A stretch of 64,000 nucleotides of DNA, taken from positions 25,913,044 to 25,977,043 of the forward strand of contig NC_084887.1 of assembly GCF_958979055.1 (NCBI RefSeq). Direction: 5' to 3'. Of the stretch, positions 1-12,350 are shown one piece after another. Source of the stretch: Alnus glutinosa. Its lineage: Eukaryota > Streptophyta > Magnoliopsida > Fagales > Betulaceae. The notes below the pieces were generated by a model. That model worked only from the letters and a program-made list of their open reading frames with translations. It was not told the origin of the DNA and searched no databases. Positions within the stretch are counted from its first letter, which is position 1. Every line of letters begins with the position of its first letter. The position numbers and the translations under genes are program-made.

Positions 1-960
1 GCCCGAAAGCTATAAACGCAAGCCCATAGGCCAAGGAGTGAATAGAGATACAGAATCCCTAACCACTAAGTTAGGAACAAACCCAGCTTAAAGCAGTTAC
101 CTAAGCAACAAACTAAATTTACATGAGCAAACAATTTGCTCATCTCTTTACAATAAAGCACAACTCAACTAAAATGAGAGAGTCTGGTCTAACTTATAAG
201 CCACCTAAAATGTAAGTAATTTATAGCCCATTACAAAGGTAAATTGTAAACAAGATAAGAATGTACAAAAATAAGAAAAAAACACAAATCACAGAAGCCC
301 AGATACTGCCAAAAGAAGAAAACCACCCGGTCACCGGCGCATGTAAAAACGCACCACCCCCGGACCTCCCCTGTTGCTGCTGCCCCTCCAACTTGAAACA
401 CCCCTAAAACTCGGTCGGAAGCGTGGAGCGTGGCTCTCCACACGCGGGCCACCCTTGGCGTGTGAGGACCACACTTCGTGCGTGGAGGCTCGACACCGCC
501 GGTTGTTGAGGTGGTGTCTTCAGAAGCGAACGACGAACACAATTGAGCAGATTGTGTCGCAAGGTCTCTGCCAAAACGTTGTAGATTTAGCTCGAAATGA
601 GTCGGAGACACAAGCTAAAGTCACACCTCAAAACCATCTCCAACCTTCCGATATGCTAAAACAAGAGGAAAAAGAAGCAAAAACAAAGCAAATAAACAAA
701 CTCCATAGCTTTAAAGGTATGAGAAACATAGTCACTACCGGATCTAGTCGGAGAGATCAAAAGCTCCACAACCCTAATGGTTGGGAGAAATCTATCACCA
801 TTGGAACAAACCAGGGGTAACAAAAAAACCACCCCGACTCACGAGGAGCTAAAGGGAAAATCACTATTGGGAGGAGGGAGGCGTGAGGCCACCCCCTCTC
901 GGTGAAAACCATACTCACAGGGGCTCCCTCTTCTCGCTCTCTCTCTCTCTCTCTCCCCAC
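1..960. repeat. Unclassified interspersed repeat, cut by the window edge
   Basis: No credible gene is seen. The stretch resembles 1030-1700 in layout: a run on accented phrases such as 'gtgaatagag' and 'taaccactaag' near the left, then a GC-richer central part with 'accaccccc', then short low-complexity CT sequence near 940-955. Open frames on both strands overlap each other and lack family motifs. It is probably a diverged copy of the neighbouring repeat, running off the left edge. This is a resemblance judged by eye, not an alignment. Confidence 0.3.
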
Positions 961-1029
961 TGCTAACTTTTATAAGTGTTGTTTCGACCCATTTTTTTGT
1001 TAGTTTTTTTTATCTTACATTGATATCTC

Positions 1030-1700
1030 ACCCCCTTCGTTTGTCTTGTCTTATCTTATCTTTTATTTATTTATTGAACGGGTAGCCAGAGCTACCTTGC
1101 ATTAATAGAAGAGCTCGAAGGCCATTACAGTGAATAGAGGTACAAAAACACCCTACACACTAAGTCGGAAAAAAATTATGACTTGGTGCTGTCTACAAAT
1201 TCTAAATATTACAGGAACAGACATTTGAGCTACTTTTTAACAATAACGCTCATTTAACAAAGAAAAGATGGCTGATCCGAGCTAACAAGCCATAAAAAGT
1301 CTAGCAATATCTGAAAATTTAACCGACAGACTTTCGAACTAAACTACAAAAAATAGAAAACACCAAACACAGAGCCGGCGTCAAAAAGAACTGTCGTCAC
1401 CAGAGACGGTGCGTGTAGCACACACGCCATCCTCGGGAACCCCCCACAACAGACAACCGCCAGAAACCACCAGACACCACTGGCCACAACCTGGAAAACA
1501 ATGCGTGGTCCTTAAGAGCGGTCCTAAGAAAGGAAGATCCTTAGCGCGTGTTGGCCACGCGCTGAGCACGGAAGTCCAACAAGGCTGTGGCTTGGGGCGG
1601 CATGATTGGAGGATGATAGTGAGTCCCACGGAGGGGCGCATGATGTGGTCTTTTGTTTACCAAAATATATCAATAAAAAATAACCACTTACAATAGTACG
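1030..1700 (-). mobile_element. Probable 3' end of a non-LTR retroelement (minus strand)
   Basis: Read on the minus strand, the segment ends in an A-rich tail of repeated AATA/AAGATA units (plus 1030-1078) after the phrase 'ctattaatgcaaggtagc', which is the style of a plant LINE or SINE 3' end. The upstream part is GC-richer and has no intact protein frame. No target-site duplication was found, so boundaries are approximate. It could also be another A-tailed retro-copy. Confidence 0.3.
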
Positions 1701-3240
1701 AATCCTTATAGGATAGGGCTACGTTGAGGGTGTCGAACCTCAAGGACTGCGTAGGTGTTGCTATCAAGTTTTTCAAGATTAAATATAACTTAATTTAAAA
1801 TATGTTTGATTTTTGTTTATTTATAACTAAGTTAAATGCATAAAAGTAAAAACATCAAAATAAAGATAGAGTAGGGATAAGAGAAATAATAGGGGATTGA
1901 TTTCACCACTCACCGCATAACAATGGTCAATCATAAATTAATTACTATACATGATATAAGGCTCGTCTCACTCGAGTAGTCAAAAAATTACCTCTAAAGA
2001 ATAAGTATAATCCATCTTTGGTTGGCACAGACCGTCCACCTAACCACTAAGATGCGGTACGACCCGTCTTCCCTAGACATGGTCTATCTAACCCTCTTGA
2101 TTATATGTCAATGAAAACCGTTGTATAACAATCATTCACATAATCACAGAAAATATGAAGGATTGAGTTCAATCAATATAAAATACTTTCTAAGACAAGA
2201 TAAGAAATTCATAATGATTGAATATAAACATTAAGATCAATTCTCACAGTTATATAACCATCATGCATATAAAAAATACCAAATTAAAATACAATCAAAC
2301 CATTGTTACTTGGAAATGGCTACATCAACACCCTTGTAAGAATTTAGCTGCTCATCGTGGTGTTGGGATGGCCTCCTGCCATTTTCTTCTCCTCTTCAAC
2401 TTGTCAGGCCTCCAAGAAAAATTTTGTGTCTAAAGCTAAGCACAAGCACAAGCACAAGCACAAGCACACCTTCTCTTGAAGCTTAGGAGTCTATTTATAG
2501 GGACTAGGAGAGGCCTAGAAGCTCTTGAAATTCCATAAAAATCGACTCTTGAGTCTTCTTATCCAAGTATGAGATTGAAACTTTAATCCAAGTAGGAAAA
2601 GGACTCCAAATTCATCAAGAATTGCAGTCTTTTATTGCGAGATAATTTTGGTATAGTAAACTTCTGAATTAGGGAAAATCTATTTCTGACATATTTGTTT
2701 TATTTTTTACTAGATTTCCAACGCCACCAATTTCATTGCAATCCGATATCTGAGTCAAAAGTTATGATTAAAAATACTGTGACATGTTCAGAATCCAAAT
2801 TTGAATCCAATCCGATGTTGACTCTTAGTGGAGAAATTCCGATTTAATCATTCACTTGATTTGATTAAACTTAACCACATCATATAGGTCTTCTATTATG
2901 AATGGTTAAGCTTAAACATATTTTCTAAGTCTTCTCAAAGTGTGCTTTAAACCCAAAATCAATGGAATTAATAGCATCTTTATTTAAAACCTGAAAACAA
3001 TAAAACAACACAAAATTAAACAATTAACAATGCTAAGGAATTAACATATATAAGTTATGGGGCTTGAATGTGCAACATTCGACGCTCATCAGCGTGTGTC
3101 ACGTAGAATCCGGTGGATGGATACAGATCTGGCTTCAAAGGTATAAGAACAGATGGAAGCACTGCCAGCAAGCGCCGATGACACGGGAGGAGAGATGGCC
3201 ACTTCTCAAAGGGACATCTTGTGTTAGCCTTCCTGCCTGA
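1701..3240. other. Gene-free stretch, possible LTR-element remnant
   Basis: No coding exon is recognised. The phrase 'gagggtgtcgaacctcaagg' near 1728-1747 resembles sequence found in plant LTRs, and 2436-2468 is a short array of the hexamer AGCACA (about five units). The rest is AT-rich. No paired terminal repeats or duplicated target site were seen, so the element assignment is weak. Confidence 0.25.
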
Positions 3241-3278
3241 AAGAACCAAAGAAAAAAAGAAAAAAAAGAAGCAAAGAA

Positions 3279-3475
3279 CTCCATAACCCTAAAATGACTA
3301 GGAGACAATCTCCACTGGATCTAATCTAAGGAGAAACCAAAAACCTCCATAGCCCTAGAAGGATTAAGAGAAACAAAAACTTCATAGTCCTTGAAGGACT
3401 AGAAGATGATCTCAACTAGATCTAAGCTAGGAAGAAAACAAAAAACTTCCATAGCCCTAGAAGGACTAGGAGGGA
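3279..3475. repeat. Short minisatellite, about 66-bp unit
   Basis: Two full units of about 66 bp and two partial ones share the phrases 'ccatagccctagaagga', 'gatctaa' and 'gaaacaaaaac'. They lie about 400 bp upstream of the QTRT2 start codon. The copies are visibly diverged. No function is inferred. Confidence 0.55.
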
Positions 3476-3858
3476 AGCACCATTAGGAAGAAGGAGGCGT
3501 CCTCAGAAATTTACGGTTACATCCCCACATGTATAGTGCCTCCTTTTCTTTTATTAATTCAATCTTACTTATAAAAAAAAAAAAATAATAATAAATAAAT
3601 TACTTTGATTATTTTCTTAATGGTCACGGCTCCTCTAGAATCCATAATAACCTTTATTTACGTGAATATATATATACAAAAATTATACTTTCTTATTCTA
3701 GACTTGTCTTTGAATCTCCCTAACAAAACAAAAGGAAAACGACATTGGGCCGGGTTCAGCCCACCCAATACCATAAATTTTGAGCAAAATCCAACGTTTA
3801 CCCCCGAGTCCCGACTTTCTTGTCTCCGTCAAGAAGGACGAAGCAAGAGAGACAGAGC

Positions 3859-6800
3859 ATGAAGTTCGCAGTAAAGGCATGGAGCAACGGAAGGGCACGT
3901 TCAGGGGTGCTGCAGCTGGGCGGCTGCCCGAGCCCAATAGAAACACCTTCTCTTCTCCTTTCTACACGTAAAGGGCTGCCCTTTTTTATCTCCCCTGACC
4001 TCCTTCCCTCTCTTCCTTCCCCTGATTCCCATGTACTCCAAGTCTGCCCCTTTCACTTGTAAGTATTTTCCACTCCACCCCCTGCACTTTCCTTTCTTTC
4101 TTTTTTTTTTTTTTTTCAATTATTATAGTTAGTGCATTAAAGGTGTTTGTGAACTGGGTTGCTTGAGCTTGTGTCATTGAAGTTCGTTACGTTGTGTTTG
4201 TGCCCTCTTAGATATTGTGTGAATTCGCTGTCACGGATTATGCAGTCAAGTGCTACTTATTTTCCTCAAAAGGAAGGGAGGGTTTGTGGAGGGGGAGTTT
4301 GTTACTTGTTGTGAAAATAATGGTTTCGATTATTTATTTATTTTTTCATTGATGCTGCAAAGAAAAGTTGGAAGACAGTAAAGGTGCTGTAGAAACCACT
4401 AGTACCTAATAGATTTAGGACTTTGTAAAACGTAATATTTCAAGAAACTTTGAAGCATACAAAATTACCAACAGAAACACTTCCAGTAGAGAATAAATAC
4501 AGTTTGCTTGTGTATAATTTAATTATTCATTGAGCAAGCTATGTGACATTATTTAATTATGCAGTTTGGAAGGCCTTTCACCAAAAACTATATCAAATAT
4601 TGGCGGACTTCATCAAATGCTTGGTCTGCATGACTATGGACTTGTAGCTGTAGCAAGGGACTCTATTCAATGCCTTCCAGAGTGTAACAGCACAAACAAA
4701 ATTGGAGCATCATTTGAGACTCCTTGCGGTCGTCTTTTGGTAATTGGCCCGTATAGCTTCTTAATCAAAGTAACTTCTACACAGTAATTTTCAAATAGTC
4801 AATTTGTATATGTCTAAATTTATTGTGTGCTTTCAGATTAAACCTGTAGAATACATGGAACTGATTTCTTCATTGAGGCCGAATCTATGGGCTACTTTGG
4901 CTGATGAAGTGCCTACTTGGGTATCTGAAAAGAGAAACAAGACCTCGGTGGATCGAACTATAAAATGGCTTGATGAATGCATTGCATTAAGCCCAGTAAG
5001 AACTATACGTGTGTGTGTGTTTCAACCCCTTTTCTGGTCTTAATTTCTATCATAATCTGAAGCCAATATTTGGATATTGTGAGTTACTGTATTAAGATAT
5101 GTGTGTGTGTGTTTCCCCCTGTCTTTTTGGTCTTAATTTCTATTATAATCTGAAACCAATATTTGGACACTCAGAGTTACTGTGTTAGGATGTTTCTGAC
5201 TTTAATTGTTAGTCATAATGCATTGTTGTATGAAACTTGATTAAGCAATTTTATGCTATTTGCTATTTCAGCAATTTTAAAATCTTTAGGAGCTATGATG
5301 TGTGGGACATCTCCCTATTACTGAGTGTTGTTGGATACTCATGGACATGATACCCATTTGCCTCTCTGTTTTGATACCTTCGTTTATGATGAATAAATGT
5401 GAATAGAAAGTGGGATCAACAAAAAGTTTTCACGAATTTCAAGCTGATTGCTCTCATATGTTGTGGGTTTTCTTTTTGTTCATTCAATCTTGTTAGTGGC
5501 AACTAGTAAATTGTGAGCTCATTAGTGACATGCTTTAGATCTATGCGATAGACTCCTTGTTGTGTAGTTTGGTTGTTAATGGGCGTGAATTAATCCATAA
5601 AATATAGGCAGGTGGAGCTGTGTTTGGAGCCATTGTTGGAGGGTCTAGTACAGAAGAACGCCGGCGATGTGCACAAGAGGTAGCCAGTCGAAATGTATCA
5701 GGTTTCTCCAACTTTTCAATTAACTTAACTTATCTGTGAATAAGATTCAGTCATTGCATGGCTAAGAGTTGATGATGCCAACATATTCTCTCCAGCTCCT
5801 CACTTATATCTTTCCACGTTGTCAGGTTTTTTTACTGTATAGGCTGCCAGCATGGTCATCTAAGCATTAGGTTTATATTTCCTTGTTGTGCTGTTTCGTT
5901 GTATTAATGAACGTTGTTGTTTCTAAACTGGAAAACACACACACCCCTTTGTGCAAGAAGTAGGAAATGAAGCTCATCCTCCTTCCAATTATCCATTGCC
6001 AAGAGTCATTTGAATTGTTTTTTTTTTTTTTTCTATGCATAGTTTAGTGATACTAAGTGATTAATTTAGGATATTGACCTGTTTTAATTGATTATTATAA
6101 GAAATTGGCTTCACTTTGGAATTTTTTTGGTTATCTATTTTTCTCTTAACTTGACCACAAGATATCTTATGCAGGTTACTGGATTGGAGGCTTTGGGCTA
6201 GGAGAGAGTATGGATGAGCGCCCTACTCTCCTTAATGCTGTTACTGTATGACACTCAATTCTCTAAGTACTATCTTAAGAAAAGTACTGAAACCTCTAGA
6301 ATTCCTCTTATGGTTTTGTCAATAAATTTGTCACTTGTGTAAAAACAGCAAGATAAATGATAATGATATATGAATGTGTTTGTCCCCCAAGTTAAGTTCG
6401 GCAGCGTGATACATTGACATTCCCCTGATACATGAACAACTGTTGTCACGACTTACCACAAGTTAATGATTTTAGAAATTGAGGATCCTGAGACTCCACA
6501 CTGAGAATTGGTTTATTTTCCTTGAACAAAATGTTGAAATAAAATTGGCCAAGTAAAAAATGCTTGAATGAGAACAAATTTTGTATATAAATATTTTCTT
6601 TACTTACGGTGATAGCAATGGACCAATGGTATACTGGACTTGTTTTCTGTATAATAATTTTTGTAACGACCCATAGAAAGCGCTAACCACATCCACATCT
6701 GCGTTATAACTCCAAAAGGGTTAGTCAATTTGGAGCTTCCCTAAATTACTTATAAAGACCAGTTTCACCTATTAAGTAATGTGAAACTTAGCACCCATGA

Positions 6801-7447
6801 ATATCTTTATAAACTATTTACTTTATGTGAGCTATTCATCTTCCTACTGTAGGAGCTGTGTGTTACAATCTCTCCCTTTAAACCCATGACGTGCAGTGTT
6901 CCAGTACATTATGGCATTACTAAGTGACTCTGATACCATTTGTAACGACTCAGGAGAAGAACTAGTCACATCTACGCTGTCACCCCAAATGATTAGTAGT
7001 CAATTTGGAGCTTCCTTAAAATCATTTATAAAGTACAGTTTCACCTAGTAAGAAAGAAATGTGAGACTTAGCACCCATGAGTGTTTTTATGAACTACCCA
7101 CTCTATGTGGTTACTCATCTTCCCAATGTGGGATTTGTGTTACAATTTTTCCTTATGATGATGCAAATGGCAAGACACAAATTTTATTTTAATTTAGATC
7201 TTATTAATTAATTAGGCTATTAATATTCGGTTTTATGTTTTAAGAGTCAATGGTGTTGTTTTGGGTTATTCAATAAATAGGCGATTGCCCTAAATTATTT
7301 TAGGCAATTCAATAAATGGTTGTTGCCCTAAATTATATTTGGTAAGTCAATAAATGGGCATTGCCCTAGGATTTAGTCGTTAATCTATTTAATTGTCTTT
7401 TGTACTCCAATGGAGGCAGACTTTGATGGAATAAAATTATGAGAAGT

Positions 7448-7478
<31 letters not shown>

Positions 7479-8010
7479 AGCTTCTTCTCTCATCTTTCTC
7501 TCTATTCTTTTAGCTCCTTTCTCCTTGCTTTGCCTTGCTTTTTCCGTCTGATTTTTGAGATCATTGTTGGTCCTACAAAATCTGCCAACAATACACATTG
7601 ATCTTAATATTTTACATAATTTCGAAGTTATGATATTCATTATGGTGTTGACCAGTTATGTCTGCACCATGTTTAGTGTAATGGTATCTATGGCGTCATT
7701 TAAGGCTTTTATAATTTGTAAAACTCAAGCCATATCCCGTTAAACCAAGATTCTGATGCTTAACGTTAATCTCCATTTGACTCGGTCAATTTGCTGAAGC
7801 GAACAGTATAGAAAAGGTTTGCTGAAAGTCATACAAAGAAAACTGTGTTAATACTGAAAGGGCTTTTTTCATATTAAAATCGATTGTTTCCTTAAATATT
7901 TCTGAAATCTAATGCTGCTGCCAAATGCTCAGGATCTTTTAGCAGAGGAAAAGCCTCGCCTGATATGTGGGCTTGGACTTCCAGGTACCAGGTTTACCGT
8001 TGTTACTATG

Positions 8011-8068
<58 letters not shown>

Positions 8069-10194
8069 GTTTCATTGCCTAGGATTCAGTTTAAACTTTT
8101 ATCACTTTTATTTTCTTTTTATTGGTATCTATCACTTATGAAAATTTTGTCAGAGGTTGAATGCAAAATGTAGCATGCAGCCTATTAAAAATGTGAATTT
8201 CACAGAGCATTTATGTTTATTGAGGATCCAATGCTTGATCCCTAATCTCGAATGTTGACTTAGGTCCTCTGGGCATATAGTTGTCTTGTGACTTGCAAGT
8301 TGCTATACTTGCTTATCTGCACTTAGTTATCATTAGGACAGCTTCATATTAGAAACATGTTACCAGTACTGAAATGTGTTTTTGTTTAGACTTGTCATTG
8401 TGGATTCATAATCTGTCAGCAAATAAAATCTTTTATTAATCTCACAGAGGAGGTCTTGCAGGGTGTTGCTTCAGGCATTGATCTTTTTGACTCAGTGTAT
8501 GTAGCTTATTTCACTATTTATTGTCTTCCCAGGTTCTCTTATGGTAATTCCACCAATATATGAATAATTTATGTTACGTTTTGCAGGTATATTTATCAAC
8601 TTACCCTTGGAGGCTTTGCACTTACCTTTCCACTGGATGGATTTGATGTAAATGAATCTGATTTTCAGCAGAGTGATAACGGAAATGACCGGACAAAGAT
8701 TAATTTAAGGGCAACAGTTTATAGGTAACTGATATGGATCCTTTTCAACTTACAGCATTACCACTTGATATAGGAGAATTTGTTGATCCTAGCCTTTTGG
8801 TAGCAGGAGTCAGAATTTTGACTATCATACGAGCCTAATTTACATCTTATATATGGAGGTTAAAACATTTATCCGTTCTGTTCCTTATGTTTTATCTAAA
8901 TCACTTTGAAAATTCAATTAAATTTGTTTGTTACATATATAATAATTTCTTTCTCATGTCTGATTTAAATAGCCTTTTCTTGGAGTACTATAAGTCATAT
9001 TTTCTATCAACTCTGATTATAGTATTTCATTTTAATTCGTTGATACTTAATATTAGTTCCAGATAACAGAAATTTGTTCAATTCTCATGTTGAGATTTTT
9101 TTATGTCAATGGTTCTCAAGTATGGAATGGTATTTACCTGAACATTAATCATAGGGCATGGGCAACTATTTATGCATCAATCATATAATTCTTAAGTCCT
9201 TTCTGTTTGCTTTTTGTATGAAAAAAGATCTCTTATATCTCCTTCAACTCAACTTTCTTAAGCTTTTAACCTACATTTGAAGGATCATGTTTAATTTAAG
9301 CTGTTCTAACTAATGTCTAGTCGCCAAATCACCAGAGGTATCATATCAATCTGTTAATAAGTACCATTGCATGAAAGTTGTGATGGTATATCTTTTTTTT
9401 GCATTCATATCAATTTTTAGTTTCATATACTTCTCGCTTTGTTTTTTCCCCTAGTAATTTTGAAGATTAATGAGAAAGTTGGTTAGATTTAAAGCATGGG
9501 ATGTAGATTACTATTTATGCATGAACAATATAATTTCTTTCTTTCTTTTTGTATTAAAAACAAAAAAACAAACAAAAGCAATCTTGTATCTGCTATAACT
9601 TGAGCATTTAACCTACATTTTGTAGCATCATGTTCAATGTAAGTTCTTACCTCTAGCTGACGTTCAGTCAGGAAATCACCAAAATTTTCATATTAATCTG
9701 TTTTTAAGTACCATACTTGAAAATTGTGATGGTTTATCTTTTTCTCCATTCATGTCACTTTTCAGTTTCATGTACTTTTTGTGTTTCTTTCCATAGTAAT
9801 TTGGAGATTTAAGGAATATCATCTTTATTGGATTTGTTTCTTATTCAGGAAAGATGCATCGCCAATCGTCGAAGGCTGTAGCTGCTATACATGCCAAAAC
9901 CACACAAAAGCATACATTAATCACCTGCTCAATGTTCATGAAATGCTGGCTCAAATTCTGCTAGAAATGTAAGAGAACTAATGGCTGGCGATGACAATGT
10001 TAAAGTATTACTATTTTCTGGAGCAATAATCATAATCCTGTTCTTGATTTTGCAGACATAATACTCACCATTATCTTGGCTTCTTCCGTGTAATAAGAGA
10101 AGCAGTTAAATCAGGAAACTTTGAGCGGTTTCGGCAACAGTTCATTGAGAGTCGGCGTGATCGGCTCGGCGTGGCTGCTGCTGTCTATGCATGA
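3859..10194 (+). CDS. QTRT2: Queuine tRNA-ribosyltransferase accessory subunit 2 (QTRT2)
   Basis: Exons: 3859-4058, 4565-4739, 4837-4995, 5608-5701, 6175-6245, 7933-7984, 8448-8496, 8587-8724, 9849-9968, 10056-10194. All junctions are GT-AG and in frame, giving 398 aa. The product starts MKFAVKAWSNGRARSG and ends in VAAAVYA. It belongs to the TGT family: residues 323-328 read CSCYTC and His354 follows at the family spacing, forming the CxCx2C...H zinc site. Nearby are GLGLPEE (about 246-252) and LFDSVY (about 263-268). In eukaryotes QTRT2 pairs with the catalytic QTRT1 to exchange guanine-34 for queuine in GUN-anticodon tRNAs, at the outer mitochondrial membrane in mammals. Its neighbours do not share this pathway. 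The ATG was chosen because it starts the conserved N-terminal strand; an upstream in-frame codon is not needed. Intron 5 carries a TRIM. The family call is firm; subunit 2 rather than the catalytic subunit is judged from overall resemblance. Confidence 0.93.
5010..5193 (+). repeat. Tandem duplication of about 90 bp in QTRT2 intron 3
   Basis: The block starting with a short GTGTGTGT run, then 'ggtcttaatttctat', 'aatctgaa', 'ccaatatttgga' and 'gagttactgt', occurs twice in direct order at about 5010-5099 and 5100-5193. A few substitutions separate the copies, so it is a recent local duplication. Confidence 0.75.
6662..7144 (-). mobile_element. TRIM retrotransposon in QTRT2 intron 5
   Basis: Two direct repeats, 6662-6867 and 6941-7144, begin TGTAACGAC and end TTACA. 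They flank a 73-bp centre. Beside the right repeat is CTCTGATACCA, the complement of an initiator tRNA-Met primer-binding site, so the element reads on the minus strand. Beside the left repeat is a polypurine tract (minus AAAGGGAGAGAT). A perfect 5-bp target duplication, ATTTT, flanks it at 6657-6661 and 7145-7149. It has no coding capacity, so an autonomous element must have moved it. The repeats have diverged clearly, so the insertion is not recent. Confidence 0.88.
7266..7370 (+). repeat. Three diverged tandem copies of about 39 bp
   Basis: The phrase 'tcaataaat' followed by 'attgccctaaatta' or close variants occurs three times in direct order in intron 5 of QTRT2. It may be part of a larger old insertion whose ends I cannot place. 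Confidence 0.5.
7450..7478 (+). repeat. (CT)n microsatellite
   Basis: An uninterrupted CT dinucleotide run in QTRT2 intron 5, likely to vary in length between individuals. Confidence 0.95.
8015..8063 (+). repeat. (AT)n microsatellite
   Basis: An uninterrupted TA run of about 24 units in QTRT2 intron 6, shortly after the exon-6 donor site. Confidence 0.95.
9150..9818 (+). repeat. Tandem duplication of about 338 bp in QTRT2 intron 8
   Basis: Two diverged direct copies, about 9150-9480 and 9488-9818, share in the same order 'gcatggg', 'actatttatgcat', 'tttaacctacattt', 'atcatgtt', 'aaatcacca', 'aagtacca', 'tgtgatggt', 'agtttcat' and 'tagtaattt'. The second copy lies just before exon 9, so the duplication also copied sequence near the intron's 3' end. 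Confidence 0.75.
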
Positions 10195-10628
10195 GTTGTG
10201 AGTTCACAAAATTGTAATTTTTGAAGTCTGTTTTTTATGAGAGTGTATTAGTTCAACTACATTATTTAGGTTCCTGTTCGGTTGAGAACGTTAAATATCG
10301 AGAATTATTTTGATTCTTGAGATTTTAAACTCACGAGAATTAAAAATCATTGAGTATTGACATGATTTCATTGGGATATAATTTAGATTCATACCCTACT
10401 TTTGAGAACCACTATGTCTAAAAATATACACATTCATTTAGTGCCTATAAAATTAACAGGGATATTATTTCAAAAATTCCTCAGTTTTGTTCATGTGACA
10501 AATAAGAGCATGAATTTTTAATTTGACAATTAAATGTTCGATTTTTGGTCTTATGACAGACTTGTTAGTTGTCATTTTCTTCATGTTTAATCAATAAATA
10601 TTTGTAACTCAAAAATGGGCTATTCTCA

Positions 10629-11073
10629 GTGATGAGAGAGGCAATATCATTCAGGCTGTTTCTCAAAAACTGGCTTCCTCTGATGCATTTCTTGGTGAAG
10701 CTTCTGCTCTGCCCTTTTGGCGTCTCGTTTGGCTGCATCTTCTAGTCGTGAAAATCTGTTTTTGAAGGGTGATGCTCTTCTTGTTGCTCTTGCCATCAAC
10801 AATCCCTTTCTTTTTTTTTCTTCTTAGTCTTTTGCTAACTGTATTTCTACCATTAGCTTAGCTTTATTGTCATTTCAAAGCTGGTATGCTTGGAGAGTGT
10901 TTTGTAGTGCAAATTTTCGTGCACATTATTTAGCTAAGTAGGCCACTTCTAATCTTGTTTTTTGAAGCATTCCTATAGGATTTCTCTCATTTTCTCTTCC
11001 ATTTGGATTAGAAATGAAAAAGATCCTCTCTGGTAGCCTTTTTCTCATTCAATTAAAAAAAAAAAAAAAAAAA
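10629..11073 (+). mobile_element. 5'-truncated LINE, RNase H region, with poly(A)
   Basis: Translation from 10631 gives DERGNIIQAVSQKLASSD and then LGEASAL, the RNase H (RVT_3-type) segment of plant non-LTR retrotransposons. After a frameshift it continues with SRENLFLKGDALLVALAINN and later SANFRAHYLAK, ending in a poly(A) run at about 11054-11073. It is a dead 3' fragment, inserted just downstream of QTRT2. Confidence 0.75.
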
Positions 11074-11080
11074 AGAAGAA

Positions 11081-11294
11081 GAAGAAAAAAGATCAACGTT
11101 ATTATGGTCACCTCACGTATACAATTGTGCCTAAAAAATAGATACCCCATTCGTATACGTGAGGTGACATGATAACGTCGATCTTTTTTCTTCTATTTTT
11201 TTCAAAGGCACAATTATCTCATGGTATACGTGAGATGATTGTGCATAAAAAAATAGATAATTGTATCAACGTTATCATGTGACCTCATGTATAC
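11081..11294. mobile_element. Foldback (MITE-like) inverted repeat
   Basis: The arm at 11081-11121, containing 'gatcaacgttat' and 'cacctcacgtatac', is matched in reverse complement by 11152-11193. A third partial copy in direct orientation lies at 11263-11294. The transcript or single strand would fold into a long hairpin. No target duplication was fixed. Confidence 0.6.
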
Positions 11295-12115
11295 CACCTC
11301 TGAAGGGGTGGATTTTCTCATTCGAAAGGTGGTGGGGGAGGAATTAATACGTCATTCACTATGAATGGTTTTGAAGTAACAAAAGTACCCTTGAACATTG
11401 CTAAGCAGCTTGTTGGTGAAAAATAAATTCAATGTAGTTACTGTTACCCCATTTGTAATTTCAACAAAAACAACATATATGAGAATTAATATCCCTACCT
11501 GGAAAGGAGTTACATGTGAATTGGGACAATATTCATGGGAACTGTAATTTTAAAAAATTTAATTTTGTTAAACAAACAGCTAATATTGATTTTAGAATTA
11601 TAGCCAAGGGTTGTCCTTTTTTTATGAATTTAGGAAAGAGAATTATACCCATGCTAACAAAAAGAGAAATACTTATTATTATTATTATTAATGTTTGAAA
11701 CAGAAAAAAAAGTAATTATCTTTAAACCTTTAATTGAAACCCGTTACACTGAGGGAGTGAAATTACGAAATAAATAATGCTACTGAAGGGAAAATCTCCC
11801 CAAATTTGACATCCAATAAAAGGAAAGTTTACATTTGAAAAAAAAAAAAACTTTGGAGCTTATTTATCATCACCATTTTGGAGTTTGTTTGTTTGTTTTT
11901 TTTTTCCCCCACATTTACAGCATATTCAGAAATGAATTCAACTACATCAGTATTCTCCAAGTAGAATGGATAAATTTTCTTTTCCTAATTTATTTTTATT
12001 TGTGGGGTAAGAAGCAATACATTACCCTGAATAGAAGAAAAAAAAAAAACAGGGACAGGTATACCCCAAACAAACAAAGAAGGCTGTACACAGAATTTAG
12101 CACCAGAAGTTGGAA
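11295..12115. other. Intergenic AT-rich spacer
   Basis: This lies between the LINE and foldback remnants and the stop codon of the minus-strand gene. It is AT-rich with A and T runs, and probably contains that gene's 3' UTR at its right end. No exon or further element is recognised. Confidence 0.5.
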
Positions 12116-12309
12116 CTACACATTGGCTGCTGAATATGTCTGGAACAAATAAGACAATATCCTCTTGTAGTCACCAAATTGAGCACCAGTGTTAGGATCA
12201 ATAAAGTAAGGTACCTGTAAGATAAGACAAAATTTCCCCAGTCATGCTTAAGCATGCAGGTAAGCAAAATACCTTTAACATACTGTGAACCTTGTAAGAT
12301 GTTCACAAT

Positions 12310-12350
<41 letters not shown>

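Noticed and set aside
374-820. A 148-codon frame near the left edge
   Set aside because: No family motif; the region looks like a repeat, and the opposite strand is equally open.
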